A program made the position numbers and the translations under genes. The notes under the pieces are model-generated. The model saw nothing but the letters and a program-made list of their open reading frames with translations, made no database searches and was not told the DNA's origin. Of a stretch of 6,093 nucleotides of DNA, positions 5,129-6,093 are shown piece after piece. The first letter of the stretch is position 1, and each line of letters opens with the position of its first letter. Location of the stretch: positions 1 to 6,093 of the forward strand of contig DAIUEV010000094.1 in the NCBI GenBank assembly GCA_036844945.1. The letters are read 5' to 3'. The DNA comes from Palsa-461 sp036844945 (GTDB lineage: Bacteria > Actinomycetota > Acidimicrobiia > Acidimicrobiales > RAAP-2).

Positions 5129-5982
5129 GCGCGGCCCGGACCGGCTCGCTCATCCTCGTCGCGACCCCGATCGGCAATCTCGGGGACCTCTCGCCCCGGG
5201 CCCGCGACGCACTCGCCTCGGCCGACGTGGTGTGCTGCGAGGACACACGACGCACCCGGGCGCTGCTCGGAGCGACCGGCCTCCCGACCAATCCGAGGCG
5301 CCTCGTGTCCCTCCACGGGCACAACGAGGCCGCTCGGATCCCCGAGGTCCTGGGCTGGCTCGAGGAGGGCCGCACGGTTGCGCTCGTGAGCGACGCCGGC
5401 ACCCCCGCGGTCTCGGACCCGGGCCGGCGGCTGGTGGCGGCCGCCGCGTCCGCCGGGCATGTGGTGACCGAGGTCCCGGGGCCCTCGTCGGTGCTCATGG
5501 CGCTGACGGTGAGCGGCCTCGCCACCGACCGCTTCTGCGTCGAGGGATTCCTCCCCCGGAAGGGGCCGGAGCGGCGGCGACGCCTCCGGGAGCTGGCCGG
5601 CGAGGAGCGCACCGCGGTGGTGCTCGAGGCCCCGGGCCGGCTCTCCTCGTTGCTCGCCGATCTCGCCGAATCCTGTGGGGACCGGGCCGTCACCGTCTGC
5701 CGGGAGCTCACCAAGCTCCACGAGGAGGTGTGGCGCGGCAGCCTCCCGGCCGCGGTGGCCGAGTTCGCCGAGCGCGAGGTGCGGGGGGAGGTCGTGGTGG
5801 TGCTGGCGGGGTCCGAGCGGCCCTCGGGGCCCGACGACGCCGCGATCGACGCGGCCGTCCGGGACCGGCTCGGTCGCGGCGACTCGCCGCGAGGGGCCGC
5901 CGAAGCGGTGGCCGCGGCACTCGGGGTGCCGCATCGGCGGGCCTATGAGGCGGCGATCGCGGCGCGCGACGCCGGAGGCTGA
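5125..5982 (+). CDS. rsmI: 16S rRNA (cytidine(1402)-2'-O)-methyltransferase RsmI
   Basis: This 285-aa SAM-dependent tetrapyrrole-methylase-fold enzyme 2'-O-methylates C1402 in the decoding centre of 16S rRNA. Diagnostic motifs are ATPIGNLGD (13-21), CEDTRRTR (38-45), SLHGHNE (62-68), the SAM-site segment SDAGTPAVSDPG (89-100), VPGPSSV (117-123), GFLPRKG (141-147), and CRELTKLHEEVWRG (192-205), followed by GEVVVVLAG (221-229). The C-terminal 35 residues form a helical, HTH-like tail (SPRGAAEAVAAALGVPHRR, 254-272) common in RsmI. The GTG at 5125 shares its last two bases with the TGA of the DUF192 gene (GTGA), giving a 4-nt overlap typical of translational coupling; the protein begins only eight residues before the first core strand, so no upstream start is needed. 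metG follows after 42 nt, an arrangement common in actinobacteria. Confidence 0.96.
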   Translation: MSAARTGSLILVATPIGNLGDLSPRARDALASADVVCCEDTRRTRALLGATGLPTNPRRLVSLHGHNEAARIPEVLGWLEEGRTVALVSDAGTPAVSDPGRRLVAAAASAGHVVTEVPGPSSVLMALTVSGLATDRFCVEGFLPRKGPERRRRLRELAGEERTAVVLEAPGRLSSLLADLAESCGDRAVTVCRELTKLHEEVWRGSLPAAVAEFAEREVRGEVVVVLAGSERPSGPDDAAIDAAVRDRLGRGDSPRGAAEAVAAALGVPHRRAYEAAIAARDAGG

Positions 5983-6012
5983 GCGGCCTCCGAACCCGGC
6001 GCGGGTCGCCGG

Positions 6013-6018
6013 TAACGT
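6013..6018 (+). promoter_or_regulatory. Putative -10 box (TAACGT) of a leaderless promoter for metG
   Basis: TAACGT is followed by GGCGCG (6 nt) and the GTG at 6025. It lies in the 42-nt gap after rsmI. There is no SD and no clear -35. It suggests metG has its own promoter, with or without read-through from rsmI. Confidence 0.6.
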
Positions 6019-6024
6019 GGCGCG

Positions 6025-6093
6025 GTGGGCCGCTTCTTCCTCACCACGCCGATCTACTACGTGAACGACGCGCCCCACGTCGGCCACGCCTAC
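6025..6093 (+). CDS. metG: Methionyl-tRNA synthetase, 5' end (partial)
   Basis: Only the first 23 codons are present; the gene runs off the right edge. The translation reads MGRFFLTTPIYYVNDAPHVG and then HAY. It has the TTPIYYVN strand and the class I signature HVGH (HIGH motif, residues 18-21) at the positions expected at the start of a bacterial MetG. The enzyme charges tRNA-Met with methionine. The GTG start is supported both by homology at the extreme N-terminus and by the TAACGT box 6 nt upstream. Confidence 0.95.
   Translation, partial: MGRFFLTTPIYYVNDAPHVGHAY

Noticed and set aside
4888..6087. 399-aa minus-strand ORF across DUF192, rsmI and the metG start
   Set aside because: It overlaps three well-supported genes and has a compositionally biased, motif-free translation.
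1..6093. CRISPR arrays, tRNA/rRNA genes, insertion sequences, phage or defence modules, riboswitches
   Set aside because: I saw no repeat arrays, terminal inverted repeats, transposase motifs, cloverleaf-like sequence or long structured leader. Gaps between genes are all under 130 bp.

Overview
This is a very G+C-rich window (roughly 70% by eye) with tightly packed genes and many GTG start codons, as expected of an actinobacterium. The ribosomal protein bL37, the DUF3817 membrane protein and an actinobacterial-type GDPD support that phylum. The divergent YchF suggests a deep lineage such as Acidimicrobiia, but that placement is inference. All genes look chromosomal and mostly housekeeping. 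I see no insertion sequence, phage gene, tRNA, rRNA, CRISPR array or recognisable defence system.

Left part (1-1835, + strand): a PfkB-family adenosine-kinase-like sugar/nucleoside kinase, then a two-gene membrane unit, a 127-aa two-TM protein and a 109-aa DUF3817 protein. Middle (1837-3376): an unrecognised 204-aa acidic, beta-rich protein on the minus strand. It converges on the DUF3817 gene with a single base between the stop codons, and diverges from a cytosolic glycerophosphodiester phosphodiesterase across 58 bp. Right part (3377-6093): a convergent spacer with hairpins, a 27-codon minus-strand gene for ribosomal protein bL37, then the + strand series ychF, DUF192, rsmI and the first 23 codons of metG. 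ychF, DUF192 and rsmI form a compact unit (9-nt gap, then a 4-nt stop/start overlap). Together with bL37 and metG they make the right-hand third a translation-related neighbourhood: ribosome-associated ATPase, 16S rRNA methyltransferase, large-subunit protein and aminoacyl-tRNA synthetase.

The most striking signal is regulatory. Every + strand gene that heads a transcription unit (pfkB-like, the 127-aa gene, GDPD, ychF, metG) has a TANNNT hexamer ending exactly 6 nt before a GTG start, with no Shine-Dalgarno sequence. This fits -10 boxes driving leaderless mRNAs that begin at the GTG. The two minus-strand genes both carry TAGCCT 9 nt before their start codons. Genes inside units lack such a box and depend on coupling or, in one case, an SD-like AAAGG. 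No new multi-gene system is evident. The best candidates for novelty are the uniform leaderless architecture, the 204-aa orphan protein and the altered motifs of YchF.
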